A DNA stretch of 64,000 nt, from the NCBI GenBank assembly GCA_945860225.1, contig CAMAPT010000017.1, positions 16,274 to 80,273 on the forward strand, in the 5' to 3' direction. The notes below the pieces were generated by a model. That model searched no databases. It was not told where the DNA came from and saw only the letters and a list, made by a program, of their open reading frames with translations. Both the position numbers and the translations under genes were made by a program. This DNA comes from Chitinophaga pinensis. GTDB lineage: Bacteria; Bacteroidota; Bacteroidia; B-17B0; Aurantibacillaceae. Below, piece after piece: positions 8,906-17,550 of the stretch; position 1 is the stretch's first letter, and each line of letters begins with the position of its first letter.

Positions 8906-9462
8906 TTTCTGAAATCATTTAATTCGTTTTTAAAACAGCCAAAAAGTAACTGATCAAAGTATTTATTTTCAAAATAGATTTTTTCTCTTAAAAATGCCTC
9001 TCTTTTGTAACCAATACTTTCAAACGCTTTTATTACTGGTATATTGGGAGCTAAAGCGCCTGCAGTTAATTTCCTGAGTTTTAGTTCATCAAAACAATAT
9101 TTACTAACTGTGTATAAAATATCCTTAGCTAATCCTTTTCCCCAACTTCCACGATCGCCAATCATTATACCAATATCTGCAGTTTTTGTTTTAACACCGG
9201 TTTCATTTATGTAATTAATTTTGGCTGTGCCAATAAAGCGATTGATATCTTTTTCATGAACAGCAAAGAACAAATTGTATTTATCATTCCATAAATTCTG
9301 AACATATTCTTTAACCTCTACAAAGGATATTGGCGTCAAATATTCCTCGCGCCCAATATATTTCATTACTTCAAAATCTCTAAGCCAACTAAGATAATCG
9401 GGATCATGAAGGTGTGTTACATTAAATTTTTCTAAATAAATATTATTACCAACTATGCTCAT
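8902..9462 (-). CDS. GNAT-family N-acetyltransferase (RimJ/RimL-like)
   Basis: This 186-residue protein follows the GNAT layout: an N-terminal strand with YLEKFNVTHLHDPDYLSWL, a central DIGIMIGDRGSWGKGLAKDIL with the acetyl-CoA pyrophosphate-binding R/Q-x-x-G-x-G/A loop, then LRKLTAGALAPNIPVIKAFESIGYKREAFLREKIYF. A TTG lies one codon upstream at 9465, but I take the ATG at 9462 as the start. It could supply the N-acetyl group on a 4-amino or 7-amino sugar, filling the acetylation step that is otherwise missing from the nonulosonate pathway here. That role is inferred from position only. Confidence 0.8.
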   Translation of the reverse strand: MSIVGNNIYLEKFNVTHLHDPDYLSWLRDFEVMKYIGREEYLTPISFVEVKEYVQNLWNDKYNLFFAVHEKDINRFIGTAKINYINETGVKTKTADIGIMIGDRGSWGKGLAKDILYTVSKYCFDELKLRKLTAGALAPNIPVIKAFESIGYKREAFLREKIYFENKYFDQLLFGCFKNELNDFRK

Positions 9463-9491
9463 CAAACGATTTTAAATTTTAAATTTCAAAA

Positions 9492-10277
9492 CTAAACAAC
9501 ACTAAAATCCCATTTACTTAAATTTACCCCTTCTTCTATCATAGTATCTCTTGCATCTTTTAATCCATCGCAAATAAAATTAAACAAATGCGAAGTTGAA
9601 ACAGCCGTAACTAATCCGGAGTTCAAACCTTCTATTAACTTGTCATAAGTATCTGCCCCACCTGAGGCTATTATTGGTAAATTACAATCATCATAAGCTT
9701 TTTTTAAAGCTTCTAAATCATATCCAAATCCGGTTCCATCATTAACAATTGATGTTATATACAATTCACCTGCGCCTAAATTGCTAACTAGATTTACAGC
9801 CTCTTCAATTGTTAAACCTGTTTCCTTAGTTCCATTTTCGATATATGTAAAATGCTCACCATCGTTGTTTTTTTTAAAATCGATAGAGGCAACAACAGCC
9901 TGAGATCCATATTGTTTTACAATCTCTTTAATTAAGGATTGGTTATTGTAAAACGGCGTATTTAACACCACCTTATCAGCTCCTTTACTAAATAATTTAT
10001 TAACCTGACTGATATCTCTAATATTTCCACCAACAGCTAATGGCATAAAACAATATTTACCTATTGCCTCTACATGGTTACAAAATTCATCGAAATCGCT
10101 ATCTGTTCGGTTTACGTTTAATATTACCAACTCATCAATTGATCTGGCTATTGATTCAAACTCATAATTTTTAGTTAGCCATTCATTATCTCCAACATTT
10201 TGAAGCTTAAAATTTCTACTTAAATTAAATGCTCTATCGGCATACAATAATGTAAAAATTAATCTTGGTTTCAGCAT
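9492..10277 (-). CDS. HisF-like cyclase paralog, partner of the sugar amidotransferase system
   Basis: The 261-residue protein has the HisF TIM barrel with the conserved phosphate-binding segments AVGGNIRD (81-88), KGADKVVLNTPFY (98-110) and IIASGGAD, and an Asp in ASIDFKK (D133) matching the second HisF catalytic Asp. The first catalytic Asp (D11 in true HisF, within the CLD motif) is leucine in RLIFTLLYAD. Loss of that residue is typical of accessory HisF proteins encoded beside PseA/WbpG-type amidotransferases. The two bases between it and hisH, and the nearby amidotransferase, argue for ammonia delivery to a sugar amidation rather than histidine synthesis. Confidence 0.85.
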   Translation of the reverse strand: MLKPRLIFTLLYADRAFNLSRNFKLQNVGDNEWLTKNYEFESIARSIDELVILNVNRTDSDFDEFCNHVEAIGKYCFMPLAVGGNIRDISQVNKLFSKGADKVVLNTPFYNNQSLIKEIVKQYGSQAVVASIDFKKNNDGEHFTYIENGTKETGLTIEEAVNLVSNLGAGELYITSIVNDGTGFGYDLEALKKAYDDCNLPIIASGGADTYDKLIEGLNSGLVTAVSTSHLFNFICDGLKDARDTMIEEGVNLSKWDFSVV

Positions 10278-10278
10278 A

Positions 10279-10908
10279 TTACAACTTAGATGAAATTTTA
10301 ATAAAGTTCTTTAATAAAATAAGTCCGTTACTCTGGCTCTTTTCGGGATGAAATTGACATCCAAAGATATTATCTTTTTGAATGGAAGATGAAAATTTTT
10401 CTCCATAATTTGTAGAACCTAATATATTTAAACTATTGTTACAAACAAATTTATAGGAATGTACAAAATAAAAATCAGAATTATTTTTTATATCGTTATA
10501 CAATCCTTTAGTATCATTGACCACCTCTACTTCATTAAAACCAATATGTGGTAAGCGTAAATTATTATTGTTAATTTTAATTACGTTGCCTTCAATTAAA
10601 TCTAGTCCTTCGTTATCACCATCTTCTTCACCAAACGAAGCTAATAATTGCATACCTAAACAAATTCCTAAAAAAGGAATCGCTCTATTTAATCCGGCTT
10701 CTCTAATTGCATCCTTTAAGTCGTATTTATTTATATTATGAATGGCCTGGCCAAAGGACCCTACGCCAGGAAGAATTAAAACTTCTGCATTTTTAATTTC
10801 ATGGGGATTTGAACTAACTTTAGTTTTTGCTCCAATTTGGCTAAATGCATTTTGAAGTGAATGCAAATTTCCCATTCCATAATCAACAATGGTTATTAGT
10901 TTTTGCAT
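10279..10908 (-). CDS. HisH-like glutamine amidotransferase paralog
   Basis: This 209-residue class I glutamine amidotransferase has the nucleophile cysteine C83 in FLGICLGMQLL, the oxyanion segment LPGVGSFG, and the His/Glu pair in FHPEKSQSNG (H187, E189). It releases ammonia from glutamine. It lies directly before the HisF paralog and close to the N-acetyl sugar amidotransferase, with no other histidine genes in the window. This is the arrangement known from pseudaminic/legionaminic acid and Pseudomonas B-band O-antigen clusters, where HisH2 and HisF2 serve WbpG. The start is the ATG at 10908. Confidence 0.87.
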   Translation of the reverse strand: MQKLITIVDYGMGNLHSLQNAFSQIGAKTKVSSNPHEIKNAEVLILPGVGSFGQAIHNINKYDLKDAIREAGLNRAIPFLGICLGMQLLASFGEEDGDNEGLDLIEGNVIKINNNNLRLPHIGFNEVEVVNDTKGLYNDIKNNSDFYFVHSYKFVCNNSLNILGSTNYGEKFSSSIQKDNIFGCQFHPEKSQSNGLILLKNFIKISSKL

Positions 10909-10915
10909 TTATTTT

Positions 10916-12424
10916 TTAATTTATTTTTTTAAGAATCATAATAACTTCTGTCCCTATACCACAATTTGTTAGTTTTTTACTTAACGACTTATCTGAGTCG
11001 TTTTCAAATATTTTCTTTAACAAAGTATACGTTCCTCGTATTGCTTCGTTTGCACTAGTTTTCTCTGCATAAGCATACCAATTTACAGAATCATCTAAAA
11101 AATCGGAACAATGTTTAGTATCCGTTATTTCAAACAAATTTGAATTTTTAAAATAGTTGGTTAACCATTTTTCACCTAATACGGTATAATGGAATGGTAA
11201 TCCCATTGAATAAAAATCTAGACTTCTGCACAATGGTGAATCAAAATCGGGGGTACTAAACACGAAATATCCACCTGGCTTAAGTGCTTTCCAAATGTTT
11301 TCAATTACAAAAGAAAATTTATGAAAAGGTATATGTTCTATAACTTCCCATGCAGTAATTAAATTGTATTCTTGATGACCAATTTGGTTATTGGTAAAAT
11401 CTAAAGTTCTGCATTTAAAATTACCACTTATTTGAGATTTAATAGCAAAATCAGAATGAGTTACATCCCACTTAGGATATTGGCTTGATAAATATTTGCT
11501 AAAATTACCTACTCCACCACCAATATCTAACGAATTGCAATTTTCAGGTAAATGAATTACTATTTTTGAAAAATCGCATCGAATAGAATCATTTGTATAA
11601 GGATTATTAGTTGACACCACAAAATCCTGTTTATCCCACTTGTCATAAACTTTATAAATATCTTCGTCATGAATAAAAGGAGAAGGAACTACTAAACCAC
11701 ATTTATCGCACTCTCTATAGTGAGGTCTTTTGCTTGAAACATATCCACAAATTGGTTGAGAGGAGGTGTTATATAAAGGTTGCAATTGACTTTTACAATG
11801 AGGACAATTTTCATAATGCAACAACCTAACTTCTTCACCAAAGCCAATCATTAAATTGTAAATCTCATCAGTATTTAACAAATTCATTATCTCATCAACA
11901 GAATATTGGTATAAATACTGAACCTTATTAATTAGCAATAAAAATAATTTTAAACGTTTATACTTATATAAGTTTAATTGATTATTATGTTCAATTTGAG
12001 TTGTTGCATGAAAAACATATTGGCTTAAATTGTTTATTTCAAGCTTACTTTTTACAGTTGAAAATGTTTTTTTTATTGAATTTAAATTTAACAAAAACTT
12101 TACTTCAGTCCCCGGAACAGCGCCTCTTATTACGTAGTTATCAAAATGATTATTACTAGCAATTTCCAATACCGAGTTAAGGATTTCGAAATCTACTATT
12201 GGTGCCATTATATCAACTATAACTGCAAATTGATAATTAGAATTAAACAATGTAGGCACATAAATCTCGAGCTCATCTATAGAATCTAAAAACTTAACAT
12301 TTTCTACCTTATAATGATTTAACCTTTTTAATACAAAAGATTCAACAGCAACTGAAGAGTTTTCAAATTCGAGTCGTTTATTTTTAATTATAATAAAACA
12401 ACTATCTGTATAATTTGCTTTCAA
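10916..12424 (-). CDS. Multidomain methyltransferase with zinc ribbon and divergent N-terminal domain
   Basis: In this 502-residue protein, residues 1 to about 160 form an alpha/beta domain with VIVDIMAPIVDF and IRGAVPGTEVKF, which reminds me of nucleotidyltransferase folds but is not a secure match. A C2-C2 zinc ribbon follows (C207, C210, C239, C242). The C-terminal part is a SAM methyltransferase with SLDIGGGVGNF (298-308), AWEVIEHIP and LKPGGYFVFSTPDFDSP. The only usable start is TTG at 12424; the first in-frame ATG is about 70 codons later, inside the first domain. It lies next to the sugar amidotransferase, like the methyltransferase PtmH of Campylobacter, so it may methylate the amidino group. 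That role is inference. Confidence 0.7.
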   Translation of the reverse strand: MKANYTDSCFIIIKNKRLEFENSSVAVESFVLKRLNHYKVENVKFLDSIDELEIYVPTLFNSNYQFAVIVDIMAPIVDFEILNSVLEIASNNHFDNYVIRGAVPGTEVKFLLNLNSIKKTFSTVKSKLEINNLSQYVFHATTQIEHNNQLNLYKYKRLKLFLLLINKVQYLYQYSVDEIMNLLNTDEIYNLMIGFGEEVRLLHYENCPHCKSQLQPLYNTSSQPICGYVSSKRPHYRECDKCGLVVPSPFIHDEDIYKVYDKWDKQDFVVSTNNPYTNDSIRCDFSKIVIHLPENCNSLDIGGGVGNFSKYLSSQYPKWDVTHSDFAIKSQISGNFKCRTLDFTNNQIGHQEYNLITAWEVIEHIPFHKFSFVIENIWKALKPGGYFVFSTPDFDSPLCRSLDFYSMGLPFHYTVLGEKWLTNYFKNSNLFEITDTKHCSDFLDDSVNWYAYAEKTSANEAIRGTYTLLKKIFENDSDKSLSKKLTNCGIGTEVIMILKKIN

Positions 12425-12436
12425 TGTTATTATTTT

Positions 12437-13552
12437 TTAATGAACTTCAAAAATTGGCTCCCATCTTCCATTTCTTTTTTCAAACAAATCTTTATTTGCC
12501 CATTTATCTATAACTGCATCAAATTCCTCTTGGGTCATGGTATAATACTCTAAATATTTTTGTATATAAGGTTCGGGATATGCATTATCAAATTTTTTAA
12601 CCAGGTTAACAGCTTGCTTTCTTGTCATTGCACCTCTTCTTATTTCTGTAGCCACTACATTTGTTGCTCTACCAAAACCAAATTTTAAATACATTAAATA
12701 AAAATATAACCAAATAATTTCGGTATCGGTCGTTGAATAATTATCAAAACTTCCAAAATTTCGAGTTTGTCTTTCCTGAAAACCAAGATGTTCTTTAGCT
12801 ACCAGATAATGCTTATAATTAACAAATTCCTGATAGTACGACCAATGAGAAATCCGAGAACCCGTTTTTATAAGCTCTTCTTCTTTAGGATGCAAAAACC
12901 AGTAAAGATCTTTTTCAGCATAATCATTTAAATATTTTTTAGGATCTACTCCACTTAGATAAAACTTAATGCTATCTTCAATACTATATGTGCTTGAATT
13001 TTGAAGTTTAGATGATCCACCCATTTCTGATTCACCTTCTTCGGCAAACATAACTAAGGGAATATCAAAAATAACCGATGATTTCATAATTGCAGCTTGC
13101 ACCGCAATCATAAACGCATGCATTGGAATACCTTTATTAATAAAATTTTCTTTATCAATAGCCCTTTCAACAGTTCTATTAGGTGTTATCATAATGTGTT
13201 GATATCCCCTATCGATAAAATTCATAATATTTTGCACTCCAATTGGGTCTTCCATAGGAGGACGAATTGTAATGCAAAGCGGAGTCATTCCTAATTTTTC
13301 TTTAAGAGTATAAGCGATATATGCACCATCTTTTCCTCCACTATAAGGAACAATAACATCAGGTTTACCTTTAATATTAGAACGATACATATCGCACAAT
13401 TGTACGAGCTCGTTCCAGCGATCATCCCAATTTATTATTTCTTTTTTACCTTGATTACTACATGCATTACAAACACCCTCTTCATTAAACGTAATACGCG
13501 GTCTGGTGTGAGGATTTAAACATTTTGTACAATAAATTAATTTTCCTTTCAT
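12437..13552 (-). CDS. N-acetyl sugar amidotransferase (PseA/WbpG/PtmG family)
   Basis: The 371-residue protein opens with a zinc-finger pattern (C8, C11, C28, C31) and carries the PP-loop PYSGGKDGAYIAYTL at residues 69-83. Both are diagnostic of the N-acetyl sugar amidotransferase family, which converts an N-acetyl group on a sugar to an acetamidino group by adenylation and ammonia transfer. The HisH and HisF paralogs 1.5 kb downstream would supply the ammonia. In Campylobacter the relatives PseA and PtmG make acetamidino forms of pseudaminic and legionaminic acid. In this cluster it most likely modifies the nonulosonic acid. It precedes the methyltransferase gene by 12 bases. Confidence 0.9.
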   Translation of the reverse strand: MKGKLIYCTKCLNPHTRPRITFNEEGVCNACSNQGKKEIINWDDRWNELVQLCDMYRSNIKGKPDVIVPYSGGKDGAYIAYTLKEKLGMTPLCITIRPPMEDPIGVQNIMNFIDRGYQHIMITPNRTVERAIDKENFINKGIPMHAFMIAVQAAIMKSSVIFDIPLVMFAEEGESEMGGSSKLQNSSTYSIEDSIKFYLSGVDPKKYLNDYAEKDLYWFLHPKEEELIKTGSRISHWSYYQEFVNYKHYLVAKEHLGFQERQTRNFGSFDNYSTTDTEIIWLYFYLMYLKFGFGRATNVVATEIRRGAMTRKQAVNLVKKFDNAYPEPYIQKYLEYYTMTQEEFDAVIDKWANKDLFEKRNGRWEPIFEVH

Positions 13553-13572
13553 ATTTTTTAGTTTTTAAAGAT

Positions 13573-14400
13573 TTACCATGCGCTAAGTCCACCATCAATT
13601 ATCATATTTTGTCCTGTAACATAACTAGATGAGTCAGATGCTAAATATAAAACAGCACCAACCATTTCGTGTGCATGAGCCATCCGGTTCAATGGAATTC
13701 GGTTAGAATATTTTTGATTAAACACTTCGTTTTGACCACTTTCGATACCTCCCGGACTTATACAATTAACTCTAATATTTTGGTTAGACCAATAAGTTGC
13801 TAAAAATTTTGTTAAGCCTATAATTGCGGCTTTTGAAGCAGCGTAAACCGCCGGAGAATTTATTTTAGTACCCAAATAGAATGAACCTTCATAAATTCTA
13901 TGATCGGGACTTAGTACACCATAAATTGAAGCGGTTTGAATAATACTCCCTCCTTTTTGCTGCAAAACCATTTGTTTACCTACGGCTTGAGCAACAAGAA
14001 AAATACCATCAATATTAACCGACATAATTTCGCGCCATTGATCAAGTTTATAATCTTCAAATGGTGCAAAAAAATCGGTTAAGTTGTTTGATTTCCCAGC
14101 GGCATTATTTAATAAAATATTTATTTCTCCAAAATTCTCCACAACACTTTTAACCATTTCGCTCACAGAATCCTGATTTGCCACATTGCAATAAAAGCCT
14201 TTACATTTTACTTGATAATTTTCTTCTATTTCTTTAGCCAATTTTTCTGCTGCTTCTATGTTTATATCTACAACGGCAACATTTGCTCCATTTTCGGCAA
14301 GTCCTTTACAAAAATGATTTCCAATTATTCCAGCGCCGCCAGTAACTAATGCTGTTTTATTTAACAAATTAAATTGACCTTTATATGAAAATGCCGACAT
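13573..14400 (-). CDS. Short-chain dehydrogenase/reductase, PtmA-like
   Basis: The 275-residue protein shows the SDR cofactor motif TGGAGIIG (20-27), NNAAG (98-102), the catalytic Y186-x-x-x-K190 in VYAASKAA, and the C-terminal ending VTGQNMIIDGGLSAW common to classical SDRs. An SDR named PtmA lies with ptmB, ptmE and ptmF in Campylobacter legionaminic acid clusters, and the same companions are present here. PtmA and PtmF have been linked to supplying the glucosamine precursor of the GDP-sugar route. The reaction of this copy is not shown by sequence. It is flanked by the amidotransferase and the class III aminotransferase. Confidence 0.82.
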   Translation of the reverse strand: MSAFSYKGQFNLLNKTALVTGGAGIIGNHFCKGLAENGANVAVVDINIEAAEKLAKEIEENYQVKCKGFYCNVANQDSVSEMVKSVVENFGEINILLNNAAGKSNNLTDFFAPFEDYKLDQWREIMSVNIDGIFLVAQAVGKQMVLQQKGGSIIQTASIYGVLSPDHRIYEGSFYLGTKINSPAVYAASKAAIIGLTKFLATYWSNQNIRVNCISPGGIESGQNEVFNQKYSNRIPLNRMAHAHEMVGAVLYLASDSSSYVTGQNMIIDGGLSAW

Positions 14401-14406
14401 AAAAAA

Positions 14407-15771
14407 TTAATTAAATTTTCTGAATACTGGTTTTACTGCATCACCAATTAAGAACTTATCAACTCCACTATTTAAAGCATCGGCATATACTGTAAGTGCA
14501 TTTTTTGCAGCTGTTAATGTTTGATCCAGCTCTAACTCGCCATGCATAAGACTAGGAGAAACCCAAGGCATTAAAACTTTATTTTTAATCATTTCCTGAC
14601 TAAACAATGTTCTAAATGCAGTAGAAATTTCACCTTTTGCATCTTTTGTAACATAGTTCATTAATACAGATGAACCATCAAAATAAAAACGTTCAGAAAT
14701 ACCAAGTTCTTTAGTAATATTATTAATTCCATTTTTTAATTGCTCTCCGTACTTCCATAAATGTGCACATACATTTTTTTCTTTATAAACCTTAACCGTT
14801 TCAATAAATGCTCTTAATCCGGCCATTTCGCCACCATGAGTTGTTGAAAGTAAAAATGTTCTTTCGGCTCCAATTTTTCTGATGGAACCTACTTCCATAA
14901 TTTCTTTTTTACCAACTAGCGCTGCAACAGCATAACCATTTGCCATACCCTTACCAAAGGTGCTAATATCCGGCGTAACTCCAAAATAAGTTTGTGCCCC
15001 CTGTAAATGAAATCTAAAGCCTGTAATCATTTCATCCAAAATAAATAATGCTCCATTTATATTACACAATTTTTGAACCTGATGTAAAAAATTAACTTTA
15101 TTATTAGGACAAGCGTTACAAGGTTTATCATATGTAAGCTCTTCTTTACAACCATTATCACAAGGTAATAATGTTGTGGCAGGCTCCATTAAAACTCCTG
15201 CAATTTGGTCAGGGTACTGTAAAAATAATTTTTCAAGAGATTCAATATCGCCATAATCAAACACCAAAGTTGTATTATAATGCGCATCGGGAATTCCTTT
15301 ATTTACTTGAGTAGTACCAATAAACCAGTCATCAAATGAGAAAAATGGTTGTTGCCTTGGAACACAAATATATTTTCTACCGGTATATGACCTAGCAATT
15401 TTTGCGGCTCCGGTTGTTACGTTTGAACCATTTTTCGCAAACTTTACCATTTCGGCACCGGGAATTAAATCAACTATTAATTCGGCTGCTTCTAACTCAG
15501 TTAATGAAGCACGCGTTAAATTATTTCCTTTTTGTATTTCTTCAATTACTGCCTGATTAATTGAGGGATATGAATAACCTAAAGTTACTGCCCTTAAAGC
15601 CATACCATAATCCAAAAACTTATTATCATAAGCATCCCAAACATAAGCTCCTAATCCATTTTTTAAAATTTCAGGTGCATTTTGAGGGAATTGATCATCA
15701 CCCCTTGAATAAGTGTGAGCGCCACCAGGTATAACCCTATGTAATCTTTCTTTATAATTTCCTTTTTCCAT
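14407..15771 (-). CDS. Class III (glutamate-1-semialdehyde-mutase-like) aminotransferase with Cys-rich insert
   Basis: The 454-residue PLP enzyme has the GSA-aminotransferase layout: VIPGGAHTYSRGDD (13-26), KNGSNVTTGAAKIAR (113-127), FILDEMITGFRF (243-254) and the PLP lysine K274 in TFGKGMANG. An unusual insert before the DEMITGFR strand has four cysteines, C204, C208, C218 and C221, spaced like a metal site. Housekeeping HemL would not be expected here. GSA-like aminotransferases in polysaccharide clusters move amino groups on sugars or make amino-acid-derived substituents. It overlaps the cytidylyltransferase stop/start by one base. The physiological substrate is unknown. Confidence 0.82.
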   Translation of the reverse strand: MEKGNYKERLHRVIPGGAHTYSRGDDQFPQNAPEILKNGLGAYVWDAYDNKFLDYGMALRAVTLGYSYPSINQAVIEEIQKGNNLTRASLTELEAAELIVDLIPGAEMVKFAKNGSNVTTGAAKIARSYTGRKYICVPRQQPFFSFDDWFIGTTQVNKGIPDAHYNTTLVFDYGDIESLEKLFLQYPDQIAGVLMEPATTLLPCDNGCKEELTYDKPCNACPNNKVNFLHQVQKLCNINGALFILDEMITGFRFHLQGAQTYFGVTPDISTFGKGMANGYAVAALVGKKEIMEVGSIRKIGAERTFLLSTTHGGEMAGLRAFIETVKVYKEKNVCAHLWKYGEQLKNGINNITKELGISERFYFDGSSVLMNYVTKDAKGEISTAFRTLFSQEMIKNKVLMPWVSPSLMHGELELDQTLTAAKNALTVYADALNSGVDKFLIGDAVKPVFRKFN

Positions 15772-16526
15772 TATATTTCGTTTTGTTTAGATCTATTAAA
15801 ATTTTCCCAATATATTTCAGAAACGCTCGAATTAATTTGGAAGATTAAATTATCTACTACATACTTAATTAAATCCGAGTCGCTTAATGCAATAATTTTA
15901 TTATCAAAATGATTAATGATATTTGTGAAAAAATCAGCATCAACTTGATAATCTAACGTAAATCTTAACTGTTCATTTAGGTTATAATTTCCAATATTTA
16001 TTGATTGTAAATTTTCATCAAAAATTCTACCCCAACCCGTTTCAAATTTAGAATCCTGTGTATGGTTGTTAACACACATATTTAAATATTTAGTTTTATA
16101 CCCAATTACATTCATGCCTAATGGCAAGCCCTCGGTTTTAATTGCAGAAACACCACTGTACAATTTATTATAAACTATAGATGCAGCTTCTGTTGAGCAC
16201 AAAATATCATCGCCATCAATTGATATTATTTGATCTAAATTGTATTGTTTTGCACATTCTAATTGTCGTAATGGAATATTGGTATTAGAACCATAGAACA
16301 CTTCAACAAGGGAATTTTTAAATATTTCTTCAAATTTTTTATTCTCTTCTAAAACTGAAGTTGCAATAATTATTTTTACGTTGTTAGCCTTAACTTCATT
16401 ATTAAATTTAGATAGATATCTTAGTGCAAGCCATTCAATAAATGTTTTACCTTTAACTTCAATTAAATGTTTTTGCGATAATCTGGTTGAACCCAAACGA
16501 GCGATAATTAAAATACCGGTAATCAT
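15771..16526 (-). CDS. SpsF-like cytidylyltransferase, candidate CMP-nonulosonate synthetase
   Basis: The 251-residue protein begins with MITGILIIARLGSTRLSQKH, the nucleotide-binding motif of the CMP-Kdo/CMP-sialate synthetase and SpsF group (usually ARxGSxRLPxK). The segment ISIDGDDILCSTEAAS matches the metal-binding D-G-D region. In a locus with NeuB and NeuC homologs, an enzyme that activates the nonulosonic acid with CTP is required, and this is the only candidate in the window. PtmB/LegF fills this role in Campylobacter. Because SpsF relatives can use other sugars, the assignment is good but not certain. Confidence 0.72.
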   Translation of the reverse strand: MITGILIIARLGSTRLSQKHLIEVKGKTFIEWLALRYLSKFNNEVKANNVKIIIATSVLEENKKFEEIFKNSLVEVFYGSNTNIPLRQLECAKQYNLDQIISIDGDDILCSTEAASIVYNKLYSGVSAIKTEGLPLGMNVIGYKTKYLNMCVNNHTQDSKFETGWGRIFDENLQSINIGNYNLNEQLRFTLDYQVDADFFTNIINHFDNKIIALSDSDLIKYVVDNLIFQINSSVSEIYWENFNRSKQNEI

Positions 16527-16527
16527 A

Positions 16528-17541
16528 TTAATTTTTTTGTATTTGATTAGTTTGAGCTGAAATTTCGGCAGCGTACAATAGTTTTAAAACTTTATAATCT
16601 TCTACCAACGAATTTTCAAAAACATCATTATTAAATGCTGCATTTAAAAAACAATTAATTTCATCAATATACATTTGCTCTGTTATGTTTTTATTATAAC
16701 CTTGTTGTGCAGGGCTTGTATCATAATCTAATTTTATCCAAGTACCCTTATCGGCATTGTATAATTTAACAACTTTTTCATCCCAATCCCATTGAATTTG
16801 ACCTAATTCGCCATTAACTAACAATTTGCGGGTTGCGTGGCGAGAAACCACATCAACAGATAGATTTAAAATACTCTTATCATACTCTAAAAGGATGTTA
16901 TAGGTGTCTTCAATTTTTTCTGCACCGGGTATGTTTATTGTTTTTTTATAAAATCCGCAAACTCTATTTGGGAAACCAAATATTTTGGTTAACCAGGTTA
17001 ATTCAAATGGCACAATTTCTCTTGCACCGCCAGTTTCCTGTTTAGAAACGTAAAAATCTTCTACCTTTTCGTAAGTATGCCAATCTGGTAAATACTGTCC
17101 TGAGTGATATAAAATATTGGTTACGTTACCAATTTGATTTGATTTAATAATTTGATTAATAAGTTTAATGGCGGGATGAAAAAACAGTGTGCTCGATGGC
17201 GCTAATAATACATTGTTTTTTAGAGAATCCGCTATAAGCATTTCGAAATCAGTATCTACAACACTTGCTTCAATAAATGCCGGCACTTTGCTATCAACTG
17301 CTTCTTTCATATAAATATGATGTGTATCGGGTGAGGTTGATATAATCCAAGCTTTACAACCTTTATTTTTAGCCTCTTCAAAAGTTTCAACTACATTAAT
17401 ATTATATAAAATTTGAGCCTCGTTTCTTCTATCGTCTCGCAAATCAAAACCATATATATTTTTAAACCCCAGGGCTATTAAATTTCGCACCCTTCTTTTA
17501 CCCATTGAACCAAGACCGATTACTAATAAATTTGTATCCAT
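16528..17541 (-). CDS. Gfo/Idh/MocA-family oxidoreductase, PtmF-like by context
   Basis: The 337-residue protein has an N-terminal Rossmann fold (LLVIGLGSMGKRRVRNLIAL, residues 5-24), the strand ending YGFDLRDDR, the STSPDTHHIYMKEAVD segment typical of Gfo/Idh enzymes and a large C-terminal alpha/beta domain. The usual EKP motif region reads IEASV, so the lysine is not where it normally lies. It sits between the cytidylyltransferase and the PtmE-like gene, matching the ptmB-ptmF-ptmE neighbourhood of Campylobacter. It would act on a sugar or sugar phosphate in precursor supply, perhaps without classical dehydrogenase chemistry given the altered motif. Confidence 0.75.
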   Translation of the reverse strand: MDTNLLVIGLGSMGKRRVRNLIALGFKNIYGFDLRDDRRNEAQILYNINVVETFEEAKNKGCKAWIISTSPDTHHIYMKEAVDSKVPAFIEASVVDTDFEMLIADSLKNNVLLAPSSTLFFHPAIKLINQIIKSNQIGNVTNILYHSGQYLPDWHTYEKVEDFYVSKQETGGAREIVPFELTWLTKIFGFPNRVCGFYKKTINIPGAEKIEDTYNILLEYDKSILNLSVDVVSRHATRKLLVNGELGQIQWDWDEKVVKLYNADKGTWIKLDYDTSPAQQGYNKNITEQMYIDEINCFLNAAFNNDVFENSLVEDYKVLKLLYAAEISAQTNQIQKN

Positions 17542-17550
17542 TAAAAATAA

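Noticed and set aside
9492..10908. HisH and HisF as part of a histidine operon
   Set aside because: No other histidine genes are present, HisF lacks its first catalytic Asp, and the sugar amidotransferase is beside them.
14407..15771. Housekeeping HemL (glutamate-1-semialdehyde aminomutase)
   Set aside because: It lies within the nonulosonate cluster, overlaps a cytidylyltransferase gene and carries a Cys-rich insert not expected in HemL.
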